31,415 bases of DNA from Candidatus Bathyarchaeota archaeon (lineage in GTDB: Archaea > Thermoproteota > DRAE01), in contig DRAE01000082.1 in assembly GCA_011041895.1 (NCBI GenBank), positions 1-31,415 on the forward strand, read 5' to 3'. Positions 6,624 to 14,569 of this stretch are shown one piece after another. The notes under the pieces were generated by a model. That model ran no database searches and was not told where the DNA came from. It worked only from the letters and a program-made list of their open reading frames with translations. The position numbers were made by a program, and so were the translations under genes. Within the stretch, counting starts at the first letter, position 1, and each line of letters opens with the position of its first letter.

Positions 6624-7901
6624 ATGAAATTCGTAACTGAAATAAAAGACCCTGTGCATGGTTACATTCCAATATCAGATTGTGAACGGGATATCATAGA
6701 TACACTACCTGTACAGAGATTAAGATTTATAAAGCAGTTAGCTGGGGCGGAATACACATACCCTGGCGCTGATCACTCAAGATTTTGTCATTCAGTTGGT
6801 GTAATGCATTTGGCTGGAAAATTTGCTGAAAGACTGTATAGCTTAGGGGAAATCGAGGAGGACTTTATTCAAATGCTTAGACTAGCAGGTTTACTGCATG
6901 ATGTTGGTCATGGCCCGTTTTCACATAACTATGAGGAGCTCTTATATGAAAAACGGAAACTAACGCATGAGGACATAGGTCAGAGAGTGGTCGCTAAAAG
7001 TGAAATTGCTGACAAATTAAGCGATCACGGCTTCAATCCACGTGAAATTTCCACATTGGCCGTGGGAAGAAACAAGAAGCTCCCCACGTACGTGAATCAA
7101 GTTATAGCAGGTATATTTGACGCAGATAAGATAGACTATCTTTTGAGGGATTCATACTTTACAGGCGTTGAATACGGCCGCCAAGTGGACGCTTATAGGA
7201 TAATAAACTCGACCGTAGTTGTGGATACACACCTAGCAGTTAAGCAGGCTGCACTTCCGTCCATCGAAAGCTTTTTTATAGCTAGGTATGAGATGTTTAA
7301 GGCTGTATACTATCATAGGTCCGTGAGAAGTGCTGAAATTTTGCTTCTTATGGCAATGCGTGCAAGTGATGAAGAGCTAGGATTAACTGAGGTAGATGAC
7401 ATAGAGCACTTTTTAACGTTGACTGATATAAGCGTCTTCTCAAAAATGTATGAGATAGGCGGAAAAAGCCGAGAATATGTAGACATGTTGAGGAGAAGGA
7501 AGCTCCTTAAAGCAGCGTATGAAAGAGTGTTCCATTTTGAGGATAGGGCTCAAGTTAGCATACTCACAAGTAGGCTACTTCTCTCAAGTGTCGAGAAGAG
7601 AATAAAAGAGGAGGCGGGATTGGATGAAGACGTTCCCGTCGTTATAGACACTCCTACACTCCCATCATTCCCATACTACCCTGGATCAACTACACTTTCC
7701 GATCTCTACATAGTATTTGAAGTCGGAGAGGGAGAATATCAGAGAATTCCATCCTCTGAACTATCTATACTGACCAGATCTCTAAGGACTTTTCTTGATA
7801 TTCTGAGAGTATACACCTTCGATGAGTACCGAGAACAAGTTAGTAAAGCTGCAAAGAAGGTTTTGGGGGGAGAAATTTTATCGACAGAAGTATCCTATTA
7901 G
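6624..7901 (+). CDS. HD-domain phosphohydrolase, SAMHD1/dGTPase-like
   Basis: The family (COG1078) includes metal-dependent phosphohydrolases related to the dNTP triphosphohydrolase SAMHD1. The metal ligands are visible: His in SRFCHSVGV (about H56), the HD pair in LLHDVGHGPFSH (about H92, D93), and an Asp in FDADKIDYLLRDS (about 166-171). The 425-residue length is typical. ATG at 6624 is preferred over TTG at 6615, because AAAATCTTAATAAT at about 6596-6609 is at the right distance for a leaderless mRNA starting at that ATG. The next gene, a RadB-like protein, starts about 11 bases after the stop, so the two are probably co-transcribed. Substrate (dNTPs or another nucleotide) is not determined by sequence. 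Confidence 0.9.
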   Translation: MKFVTEIKDPVHGYIPISDCERDIIDTLPVQRLRFIKQLAGAEYTYPGADHSRFCHSVGVMHLAGKFAERLYSLGEIEEDFIQMLRLAGLLHDVGHGPFSHNYEELLYEKRKLTHEDIGQRVVAKSEIADKLSDHGFNPREISTLAVGRNKKLPTYVNQVIAGIFDADKIDYLLRDSYFTGVEYGRQVDAYRIINSTVVVDTHLAVKQAALPSIESFFIARYEMFKAVYYHRSVRSAEILLLMAMRASDEELGLTEVDDIEHFLTLTDISVFSKMYEIGGKSREYVDMLRRRKLLKAAYERVFHFEDRAQVSILTSRLLLSSVEKRIKEEAGLDEDVPVVIDTPTLPSFPYYPGSTTLSDLYIVFEVGEGEYQRIPSSELSILTRSLRTFLDILRVYTFDEYREQVSKAAKKVLGGEILSTEVSY

Positions 7902-7912
7902 AGTGGCCTATC

Positions 7913-8515
7913 TTGAATAACTTTTTAATAGGGAGATCGCTTCTTACGCTGTTTGCGTTCGAGTCTAGAGTACTTAAATCCCGTCTATTAATCGATCTAA
8001 TACTCAAGAGAGCGGAAAATGGACTAGTAGTGTGTATAGACTGTGCAGGGGACATATCTAGAGGTATATCGTCTTCGATACAATCAAGAGGCAACATCCC
8101 AAAGAGCATTTTAAAGAATATTATAATATTTCAAACGCATGATTTTAGTGGTCAGGGTAGACTCGTTGTCAATATAGTAACAAGATTATCTTCTCCAAAG
8201 ATTGATACCCTTGTAGTGGATCCTATAACCTATCATTACCGAGTTGCAATATCTGGTTGCAGTAGTATCGAAAAGACGCATGAGCTGAATAATCAAATGG
8301 GTTTACTGAAAATTTTTGCACGTGAGACACGCTCAAGGGTAATTGTAACCTCACTTCTAACATCTGATCCTGAATCTGGAAAACTTCACTTGACTGCCTC
8401 AAACATCCTAGCATTTTGGTCAGACATACTAGTTGCATTCACTGGTGAAAACGCCTATGTACTCAAGCATCCCTATTTGCCGAAGCTTAAGTTGAATTTT
8501 AGGAAAACTATTTAA
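7913..8515 (+). CDS. RadB/RecA-fold paralogue with degenerate Walker A
   Basis: The middle and C-terminal parts read like archaeal RadB: IIIFQTHDFSGQGRL, then the Walker B strand IDTLVVD (D103) followed by ITYHYRV, then LNNQMGLLKIFARET and a late NILAFWSD segment. Where RadB has GxxxxGK[T/S], this protein has FESRVLKS (about 16-23): both glycines are lost while Lys and Ser remain. ATP binding is therefore doubtful. The protein (200 residues) also lacks much of the usual N-terminus before the P-loop. The start is TTG at 7913; the frame stays open a little further upstream into the HD gene without a better start. It probably shares an mRNA with the HD phosphohydrolase. A structural or regulatory recombination role is inference. 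Confidence 0.72.
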   Translation: MNNFLIGRSLLTLFAFESRVLKSRLLIDLILKRAENGLVVCIDCAGDISRGISSSIQSRGNIPKSILKNIIIFQTHDFSGQGRLVVNIVTRLSSPKIDTLVVDPITYHYRVAISGCSSIEKTHELNNQMGLLKIFARETRSRVIVTSLLTSDPESGKLHLTASNILAFWSDILVAFTGENAYVLKHPYLPKLKLNFRKTI

Positions 8516-8561
8516 GCTCCATATAGATATTTTAAGTAACCACCTTGAAGAGGACTCTTTT

Positions 8562-9143
8562 ATGGCCCGTATCAGCAATGGCCTATATGAGATTAGATGG
8601 CATGGTAGGGGAGGACAGGGTGCAGTAACTGGCGCTCAAATTCTTGCGGAGGCAGCTTTTCTGGAAGGCCTATGGTGCCAAGCCTTCCCATACTTTGGCG
8701 CTGAGAGAAGAGGTGCTCCGGTTACGGCGTACACTAGGATTTCAAAAAAACCTATCCTAGTCCATAGTGCAATCTACTCACCAGATCTAGTGATCGTTTT
8801 GGATCCGTCAATAATGTCGATAGTTGATGTGACAAAGGGCTTAAAGGAGAATGGAACTTTACTTGTGAACTCAAGAGAAATTCCAAAGATAGAGAGAGAC
8901 GACATAAGAGTGTTTATAGTGGATGCAACCAGTATCAGTTTGGAGCTAGATCTATTAGTTGCAGGAATTCCTGTGGTAAACACTCCGATGACAGGTGCAG
9001 CTGCTAAAGTATTGCCACTCGTAGGTCTTGAGAGTGTACTTGAAGCTGTTCATAACAAATTCATAGATAGTCTGGGGCCTGAAAAGACAAAGTTAAACGT
9101 TGAAGCTGCTAAGAGAGCTTATGATAGGGTTAGAGAGGTTTAA
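8562..9143 (+). CDS. porG: Pyruvate (2-oxoacid):ferredoxin oxidoreductase, gamma subunit
   Basis: This is the first gene of a four-subunit operon that converts pyruvate or a related 2-oxoacid and CoA to acyl-CoA, CO2 and reduced ferredoxin. The N-terminal motif IRWHGRGGQGAVTGAQILAEA and the later FGAERRGAPV are diagnostic of the gamma domain. The 193-residue length is usual. The ATG follows a GAAGAGGA Shine-Dalgarno-like sequence. Gene order gamma-delta-alpha-beta is the common archaeal order. A branched-chain or other oxoacid specificity cannot be excluded. Confidence 0.93.
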   Translation: MARISNGLYEIRWHGRGGQGAVTGAQILAEAAFLEGLWCQAFPYFGAERRGAPVTAYTRISKKPILVHSAIYSPDLVIVLDPSIMSIVDVTKGLKENGTLLVNSREIPKIERDDIRVFIVDATSISLELDLLVAGIPVVNTPMTGAAAKVLPLVGLESVLEAVHNKFIDSLGPEKTKLNVEAAKRAYDRVREV

Positions 9144-9146
9144 GGC

Positions 9147-9422
9147 ATGGTTAAGGACCATATTATTTTACCAGTTTCGAAGCCTACTGAGGGAAGTATG
9201 GGTAAAACAGGTCTCTGGAGAACATTCCGTCCAGTAATCAACTATGATAAATGCGTTAAATGTCTACTTTGCTGGTTTTACTGTCCAGACATAGCTATCA
9301 AAATCAGAGACGATGGTTATCCGGAGATTGACTACTGCTATTGTAAGGGATGTGGAATATGCTGGCACGAATGCAAGGTAAAGGCCATATCATTTGTTAG
9401 GGAAGGTGAAGAAGTTGGGTAA
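9147..9422 (+). CDS. porD: 2-oxoacid:ferredoxin oxidoreductase, delta (ferredoxin) subunit
   Basis: This 91-residue protein carries two [4Fe-4S] binding motifs: CVKCLLCWFYC followed by Pro-Asp, and CKGCGICWHEC. It passes electrons from the TPP site towards free ferredoxin. The extension before the clusters (KTGLWRTFRPVI) is typical of PorD. It starts 3 bases after porG ends and overlaps the start of porA. Confidence 0.93.
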   Translation: MVKDHIILPVSKPTEGSMGKTGLWRTFRPVINYDKCVKCLLCWFYCPDIAIKIRDDGYPEIDYCYCKGCGICWHECKVKAISFVREGEEVG

Positions 9423-10602
9423 AAAAACTCTTGTTATAACTGGAAACTACGCTGTAGCATACGCTGCCAAATCAGCTAGGGTTGAAGTCGTGGCGGCTTA
9501 CCCAATAACTCCACAGACATCGATAGTTGAAAAAATCGCTGAATTCGTGGAAACTGGTTTAATGAATGCAAAATACATAAGGGTAGAATCTGAGCATAGT
9601 GCCATGGCCGCCTGCGTAGGCGCATCTGCCGCTGGCGCTAGGGCCTTCACTGCTACGTCAAGTCAGGGCCTAGCTTACATGCATGAGATGCTTCACTGGG
9701 CTGCGAGAGCCCGTCTCCCAATAGTTATGGCCGTGGTGAACAGAGCTATGGCAACTCCATGGAACATATGGAGCGACCATCAAGATAGTATGTCTCAAAG
9801 AGATACTGGCTGGATACAGTTTTATGCCTCAAACAATCAGGAAGCCTATGATACTGTAATACAGGCCTATCGCTTATGTGAGGATGAGGACATTTATCTT
9901 CCAGCATTCATATGTCTCGATGCTTTTATTCTAAGTCATACATCGATGCCTGTTACGATACATGACGAGGAGGATGTAGACAAGTTCTTACCAAAGTACG
10001 AGGCAAGGCATTGGAAACTTGATGTCGATAATCCAGTGACCAACGGTAACATTGTGACGCCTGACCACTACTACGAGATGTCATGGTCAATGGATGAAAG
10101 TATGAGATATGTAAAGAAGAAGTTTCCCGAAATATGCGAAGAGTATAAGGAATTATTTGGCCAGTGGCATGGGGTCTTTACTAAGGGATATAAAATTGAT
10201 GATGCAGAGTACGTGATTATAGCTCCCGGAACACTATTTGAGGAAAGCTGTGTTGCAGTGGATATGCTCAGGGAAAACAATGTTCCTATAGGTGCCTTAA
10301 AGCTAAGAGTGTATAGGCCATTCCCCTCAGAGGATATAATATCTGTGGCTCGCAAGTGTAAAATGCTGATAACTCTAGACAGAGCACTCTCATATGGATT
10401 CAATGGGCCCATATTCAACGATGTCAGATCAGCAATATACGGTGAGACGGGCACTCCAGTATTCGGATACGCTGTTGGTCTTGGAGGAAGAGATGTAACG
10501 TTCAATGACATTTCAAGCATAGTTAGGGATGCAACTTTAAAGCTTGAGAAAGGCCTTCACTCATCCTTTGTATATTACGGTTTAAAGGTTGGTGAGAAGT
10601 GA
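9415..10602 (+). CDS. porA: 2-oxoacid:ferredoxin oxidoreductase, alpha subunit
   Basis: The PorA features are clear: AAYPITPQTSIVEKIAEF near the N-terminus, VESEHSAMAACVGASAAGAR, TSQGLAYMHE, and SQRDTGWIQFYASNNQEA. The length (about 395 residues) is normal. Three starts are possible: TTG 9394, GTG 9406 and TTG 9415. I choose 9415 because GGAAGGTGA ends 5 bases before it and the encoded N-terminus then begins just ahead of KKTLVITGNYAVAYA, as in relatives. The gene overlaps the end of porD by 8 bases and runs to the porB start, so all four subunits are translationally linked. Confidence 0.92.
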   Translation: MGKKTLVITGNYAVAYAAKSARVEVVAAYPITPQTSIVEKIAEFVETGLMNAKYIRVESEHSAMAACVGASAAGARAFTATSSQGLAYMHEMLHWAARARLPIVMAVVNRAMATPWNIWSDHQDSMSQRDTGWIQFYASNNQEAYDTVIQAYRLCEDEDIYLPAFICLDAFILSHTSMPVTIHDEEDVDKFLPKYEARHWKLDVDNPVTNGNIVTPDHYYEMSWSMDESMRYVKKKFPEICEEYKELFGQWHGVFTKGYKIDDAEYVIIAPGTLFEESCVAVDMLRENNVPIGALKLRVYRPFPSEDIISVARKCKMLITLDRALSYGFNGPIFNDVRSAIYGETGTPVFGYAVGLGGRDVTFNDISSIVRDATLKLEKGLHSSFVYYGLKVGEK

Positions 10603-11510
10603 TGGTTAGTATAAGAGATATGCCAAAAGAGGAGCTTCTGTTACCAGGACATGCTGCCTGCCCTGGATGCGGTGCAATGATAGCTTTGAGATACGCGCTC
10701 AAAGCATTGGGTAAACGAACTATAATGTGTGTTCCAGCTTGCTGTACAAGCGTTATTCAAGGGCTATACCCCCACACCTCTATAGCGGTGCCTGTCTTAA
10801 ATATAGCATTTGCAGCTGCAGCCAGTACTGCTTCAGGGATTTCAGCGGGTCTAAAGGCCAGAAATGTTGAAGATGTCACGGTTCTAGCTTGGGCAGGCGA
10901 TGGAGGGACATATGATATAGGAATACAAGCTTTAAGCGGAGCCGCTGAGAGAGGAGACGATATAATCTATGCTTGCTATGACAATAACGCGTATGGAAAC
11001 ACAGGTATACAAAGATCCGGAGCTACGCCTTACGGAGCTTGGACAACAACTACCCCAACTGGAAAGAAAGAGCATAGGAAACCACTTGAACTGATCATGC
11101 TTGAACACAACATCCCATATGTGGCTACCGCCTGCAGTGCCTTCCCAGATGACCTGTATATGAAGTTCAAGAAAGCCAGGAAAATAAAAGGTCCAAGATT
11201 CATTCTAATACTCTCTCCATGTCCAATAGCATGGCGGTTCCCGTCATGGTCTACCGTCGAGATAGGAAAACTAGCGGTCAAAAGTGGTGCATGGGTTCTA
11301 TGGGAGTATCACAATGGCAAGCTCGAATTCACGGGGTGGAGCAAGCTCATAGCGGAGGGTAAGCTAAAGAAGATCCCAGTAATAGAATACCTAAAACATC
11401 AAGGCCGTTTTAAACCTATTCTCAAGGATGAGAAAGCTATAAATGAGATTGAACGTAGGATAAATGACTACTGGAAATTCATGAAAGCGTTAAAGGAGGC
11501 CCTGAAGTGA
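10602..11510 (+). CDS. porB: 2-oxoacid:ferredoxin oxidoreductase, beta (TPP) subunit
   Basis: This subunit binds thiamine diphosphate. The N-terminus has HAACPGCGAMIALRY with cysteines typical for the proximal cluster, and the TPP motif runs from AGDGGTYDIGIQ to CYDNNAYGNTGIQRSG (GDGG followed about 30 residues later by NN). GATPYGAWTTTTPTGK is the usual PorB sequence. ATG at 10602 overlaps the porA stop as TGATG; GTG at 10599 is the alternative. A GGTGAG sequence lies 5 bases before the ATG. The last four bases overlap the GTG start of the aminotransferase. Confidence 0.93.
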   Translation: MVSIRDMPKEELLLPGHAACPGCGAMIALRYALKALGKRTIMCVPACCTSVIQGLYPHTSIAVPVLNIAFAAAASTASGISAGLKARNVEDVTVLAWAGDGGTYDIGIQALSGAAERGDDIIYACYDNNAYGNTGIQRSGATPYGAWTTTTPTGKKEHRKPLELIMLEHNIPYVATACSAFPDDLYMKFKKARKIKGPRFILILSPCPIAWRFPSWSTVEIGKLAVKSGAWVLWEYHNGKLEFTGWSKLIAEGKLKKIPVIEYLKHQGRFKPILKDEKAINEIERRINDYWKFMKALKEALK

Positions 11511-12856
11511 AGGAGAAAATACCTTATATCAAAGTACCCCCACCTGGACCCAAGGCCAAGAAGCTACTAGAGCGCGACGAAAAGGTAATATCCCCATCGT
11601 ATGTGAGATTTTATCCACTAGTGTTGGAAAGAGCCTATGGCTGCATACTAGAGGACGTTGATGGAAACAAGTACATTGACTTCAACTCTGGACTGGCTGT
11701 AATGTCAGTTGGCCATTCACATCCCAAGGTAGTTGAGGCAGTAAAGAGCCAGGTAGAGAAGCTGATACACTACTCAAACACGGACTTCTACTATGAAGAG
11801 TCGGTGGCCTTAGCTGAAAAACTGGTAGAAATAACCCCTGGAAACTTTGAGAAAAAGGTGTTCTATGGAAATAGTGGAGCTGAAGCTGTAGAAGCGGCAT
11901 TCAAGCTAGTGAGGTGGCATACACGCAAACCCAGAATGCTTGCATTCATTGGAGCCTTTCATGGAAGAACGTTTGGAGCTTTATCATTTACAGCTAGCAA
12001 ACCTGTGCAGAGAAAGTTCTTTGCACCGTTGGTACCTGGAGTTACACATGTCCCCTATCCATATTGCTTCAGATGCCCATTTAGGCAAGAGTTTCCAGAG
12101 TGCAACTTCTGGTGCATTGACTTCATAAAGGAATTTGTCCTTGAAAAATATGTTCCAGCGGAGGAAGTTGCTGCTATAATTTTCGAGCCTATACAGGGTG
12201 AGGGTGGATACGTCGTTCCACCAGAGGGCTACTTCCAGAGGCTAAAGAAGATCTGTGACGAGTATGGTATTCTTATGATCGACGATGAGATCCAAGCTGG
12301 AATGGGAAGAACTGGAAAATGGTTTGCAATAGAGCACTGGGGGATAGAGCCTGATGTAATAACTGTTGCAAAGGCAATTGCATCAGGATTTCCACTAGGG
12401 GCTGCAATTGCTAGAGCTGAGATCATGAACTGGGAGCGAGGAGCTCATGCCTCAACCTTTGGAGGGAACCCAATCTCGTGCAGAGCAGCCTTAGCCGTTA
12501 TAGATATTATAGAGAAGGAGAATCTACTGGAAAATGCAGCTAAGCTTGGAGATTACATAATTAAGAGATTCAACGAGTTCAAGGAAGATCATCCAATAAT
12601 AGGGGATGTGCGTGGAAAAGGCCTAATGATAGGAATAGAATTCATAAAAGATGCTGAGACTAAGGAGCCCGCCAAGAAGGAAGCTAACGAAATAATGATG
12701 AGAAGCTGGAAGCAAGGTGTAGCTGTAGTAACATGTGGTATTTCAACGCTCAGAATAATGCCTCCACTAACCATAACCAAGGAACTAGTAGACGCTGGGA
12801 TAGAGATAATATTCAAGAACATAATCGAAGTTGAGAAAGAATCGAACATTAAGTAG
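11507..12856 (+). CDS. Class III PLP aminotransferase (4-aminobutyrate/ornithine aminotransferase family)
   Basis: This PLP enzyme belongs to the GabT/ArgD superfamily. GNSGAEAVEAAFK (phosphate binding), AFHGRTFGALS, IIFEPIQGEGGY, the Asp in LMIDDEIQAGMGRTG, and the PLP lysine in VITVAKAIASGFPLGA (about residue 288) are all in place. The archaeal clade with a Cys-rich insert (YCFRCPFRQEFPEC) includes broad-specificity aminotransferases and amino-acid racemases of Pyrococcus, so exact reaction is uncertain. The GTG start overlaps the porB stop (GTGA) and has an AGGAGG Shine-Dalgarno, so it belongs to the por operon: the enzyme may feed 2-oxo acids to the oxidoreductase. Its 3' end overlaps the convergent RPA-like gene by 8 bases. 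Confidence 0.88.
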   Translation: MKEKIPYIKVPPPGPKAKKLLERDEKVISPSYVRFYPLVLERAYGCILEDVDGNKYIDFNSGLAVMSVGHSHPKVVEAVKSQVEKLIHYSNTDFYYEESVALAEKLVEITPGNFEKKVFYGNSGAEAVEAAFKLVRWHTRKPRMLAFIGAFHGRTFGALSFTASKPVQRKFFAPLVPGVTHVPYPYCFRCPFRQEFPECNFWCIDFIKEFVLEKYVPAEEVAAIIFEPIQGEGGYVVPPEGYFQRLKKICDEYGILMIDDEIQAGMGRTGKWFAIEHWGIEPDVITVAKAIASGFPLGAAIARAEIMNWERGAHASTFGGNPISCRAALAVIDIIEKENLLENAAKLGDYIIKRFNEFKEDHPIIGDVRGKGLMIGIEFIKDAETKEPAKKEANEIMMRSWKQGVAVVTCGISTLRIMPPLTITKELVDAGIEIIFKNIIEVEKESNIK

Positions 12857-14297
12857 TTAGAGAGAGCGAGTAAAGAGCATAAAGCCCATCCTTTATTTTT
12901 CTACATATAAACAATGCAGACTTTCCCTGCACACTTGATATGAACTTATCTAAGTCACCATAAACCCTAATCATTTTCTCAGTTAATCTCTTCGTGGCTT
13001 TAAGAGAACACTCCTCTCCATCTCTCTCTACTATGATTTTAAATATGACTTCTTTAACGGGATTAGTTGGCTTTTTTCCACACCTGCGACAAATTCCTTT
13101 ATAACCTACAACTGCCCCGCATAAATTACATCTGACTCTTTCTTCAATGTAGACTCTTTTCACTGTTGCTCTAACTGATTTAAATTCATCCCTTTTGATC
13201 GTTGATAAACTCCCCAAAAGCTCTATATCAGTTTCATTGCTGGTTACCAGAACTTTCCTTTTTCCCAAGTGATAAGCAAGTATTTTCTTGAAGCGAAAAA
13301 TGTTTCCCTCCCTTAAAAGGTTATTTGCTACCTTACCGTGAAAATCAATCATTTCGAATGTGTATACTTTTCCGTTAAGTGCCACCATTAGGTTTCCCTT
13401 ATAAAAGGCTGTCCTAGGAGTTTTTATTAACTGAATGTCTTTGAACAGCACCAGACCATCAAACGTGACTAGGAAGAAGTTTCTCTCACGTGTTATGTCC
13501 CTCATGAATAATTTCTCAACATTAGCTATTTTGCCTAGAATTAGGGGTTTTTCATTAGTAAAAATGACTTTTCGTGGCCTAGCAGCGATAACCTTTCCAT
13601 TTGTAACCTTTAAAACATCCCCATGATTGCATTCAATGAGCATATCAGTTACCACCAGAGCGTCTCCACTATCATCAGACAAGACTATGAAGGTGCATTC
13701 GTTTTTTACAGTTGCTTGTTTAACGACGCCTACCAACTTAACTCGTTCATCATTTCTTTTAAGGTCACAGATCCTGTGAATGAATCCAGTTAGTTTCTGA
13801 ACATGCTCAACTTTACTATCATCCCTAACGCAAATTTCTAAGCCGTATTTTCCTTTCCTAGTTTTAACATTTGATAAAATGACGATATCACCAGGCTCCA
13901 GCTCCTTAACATTCTCTATGGCCTCATTCCAGGCAATAAGCCAAGCTGTAAATGGTTTCCCTACACTTTTCAGAAGTGCCTTCCATAGCCTTAACATTCC
14001 ATTTTCTCTAGCATACTTTCTCTCTCCTTTAACTTTGATAACTAAAGCCCTTATACGCGCTGCCTTTAAGCCTGTGGGCACTTCATGTAGTTCAAATATC
14101 TTTCTTATCTCTGGGAGCTTCTCCTTTAGCTCAATTCCATGCTCCTTCCCTATCAGTATCAATGCTGCTGTGTCTGAAACAAGGTTTCCAAGCTCTCTTT
14201 TTTTATCCTGTATAAGCTTTTCTATCTCTCTTAATGTAACACCTAACCTTTTAGCTACTATTCTTTTAAATCTCTCTAGGTCTTGATCCTCTAACAC
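12849..14297 (-). CDS. RPA-like single-stranded DNA-binding protein, divergent
   Basis: The N-terminal segment (IEKLIQDKKRELGNLVSD then ALILIGKEHGIEL, about 25-57) matches the helical N-terminus of archaeal replication protein A. It is followed by an OB-like region (about 115-160, containing LEPGDIVILSNVKTRKGKYGLEI), further beta-rich segments (about 185-240 and 250-360) that could be OB folds, and a C-terminal zinc-containing OB domain with Cys at 390, 393, 403 and 406 (CNLC and CRRC). This order recalls RPA70/RPA41, but the central motifs are weak. The start is GTG at 14297 after a GTGAGAG sequence, with TAAAAGTATA about 30 bases upstream as a possible TATA. The assignment to RPA is moderate; that the protein binds ssDNA is inference. 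Confidence 0.7.
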   Translation of the reverse strand: MLEDQDLERFKRIVAKRLGVTLREIEKLIQDKKRELGNLVSDTAALILIGKEHGIELKEKLPEIRKIFELHEVPTGLKAARIRALVIKVKGERKYARENGMLRLWKALLKSVGKPFTAWLIAWNEAIENVKELEPGDIVILSNVKTRKGKYGLEICVRDDSKVEHVQKLTGFIHRICDLKRNDERVKLVGVVKQATVKNECTFIVLSDDSGDALVVTDMLIECNHGDVLKVTNGKVIAARPRKVIFTNEKPLILGKIANVEKLFMRDITRERNFFLVTFDGLVLFKDIQLIKTPRTAFYKGNLMVALNGKVYTFEMIDFHGKVANNLLREGNIFRFKKILAYHLGKRKVLVTSNETDIELLGSLSTIKRDEFKSVRATVKRVYIEERVRCNLCGAVVGYKGICRRCGKKPTNPVKEVIFKIIVERDGEECSLKATKRLTEKMIRVYGDLDKFISSVQGKSALFICRKIKDGLYALYSLSLTT

Positions 14298-14358
14298 TTT
14301 CTCTCACTTCAAAATATCTTAACCTATACTTTTAACAAGTTCCACGGCATTCGGCTAA

Positions 14359-14380
14359 TCTATATATGCTATTTATACTC
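14359..14380 (+). promoter_or_regulatory. TATA elements upstream of a small membrane peptide gene
   Basis: TCTATATATGC (14359-14369) and a second A/T box ATTTATAC (14371-14378) lie 58-68 bases before the ATG at 14427. A start near 14389 would give a leader of about 38 bases containing the AGGTGA ribosome-binding site. The rest of the 14298-14426 gap holds the promoter of the RPA-like gene on the other strand. Confidence 0.5.
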
Positions 14381-14426
14381 CTAAACATAATTTAGGTCTA
14401 GAACCCTTCCTAAAAGGTGACGAAAA

Positions 14427-14537
14427 ATGTTGCCAGTTGACTTCGACCTATTAAATACCATGATAGTGATAATGGGTGTTCTTGTCTTTATCATGATAAT
14501 AGTCATGATAATCATCAGCCCCCTAGAGAAAGAGTGA
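14427..14537 (+). CDS. 36-residue single-span membrane peptide
   Basis: This short ORF encodes a 36-residue protein: a short acidic N-terminus (MLPVDFDLLNT), one very hydrophobic span (MIVIMGVLVFIMIIVMIII, residues 12-30) and an SPLEKE tail. AGGTGA lies 6 bases before the ATG, and TATA-like elements lie upstream. The Met/Ile/Val-only span is long enough to cross the membrane once. I recognise no family; Sec61-beta and SecE have different sequence features. It lies 32 bases before gcvPA in the same direction, so it might be co-transcribed. The existence of the ribosome-binding site, promoter and typical span makes it credible despite its size. Confidence 0.62.
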   Translation: MLPVDFDLLNTMIVIMGVLVFIMIIVMIIISPLEKE

Positions 14538-14569
14538 TTTATTGAGGCTACTTCTTTTATTTGAGAATC

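Noticed and set aside
10071..10520. 149-residue minus-strand ORF inside porA
   Set aside because: It is a shadow of a certain gene with no recognisable protein features.
12849..14297. Minus-strand gene first considered an aminoacyl-tRNA synthetase-like or tRNA-binding protein because of its zinc motif
   Set aside because: No HIGH or KMSKS motifs or class II motifs; the N-terminus matches RPA better.
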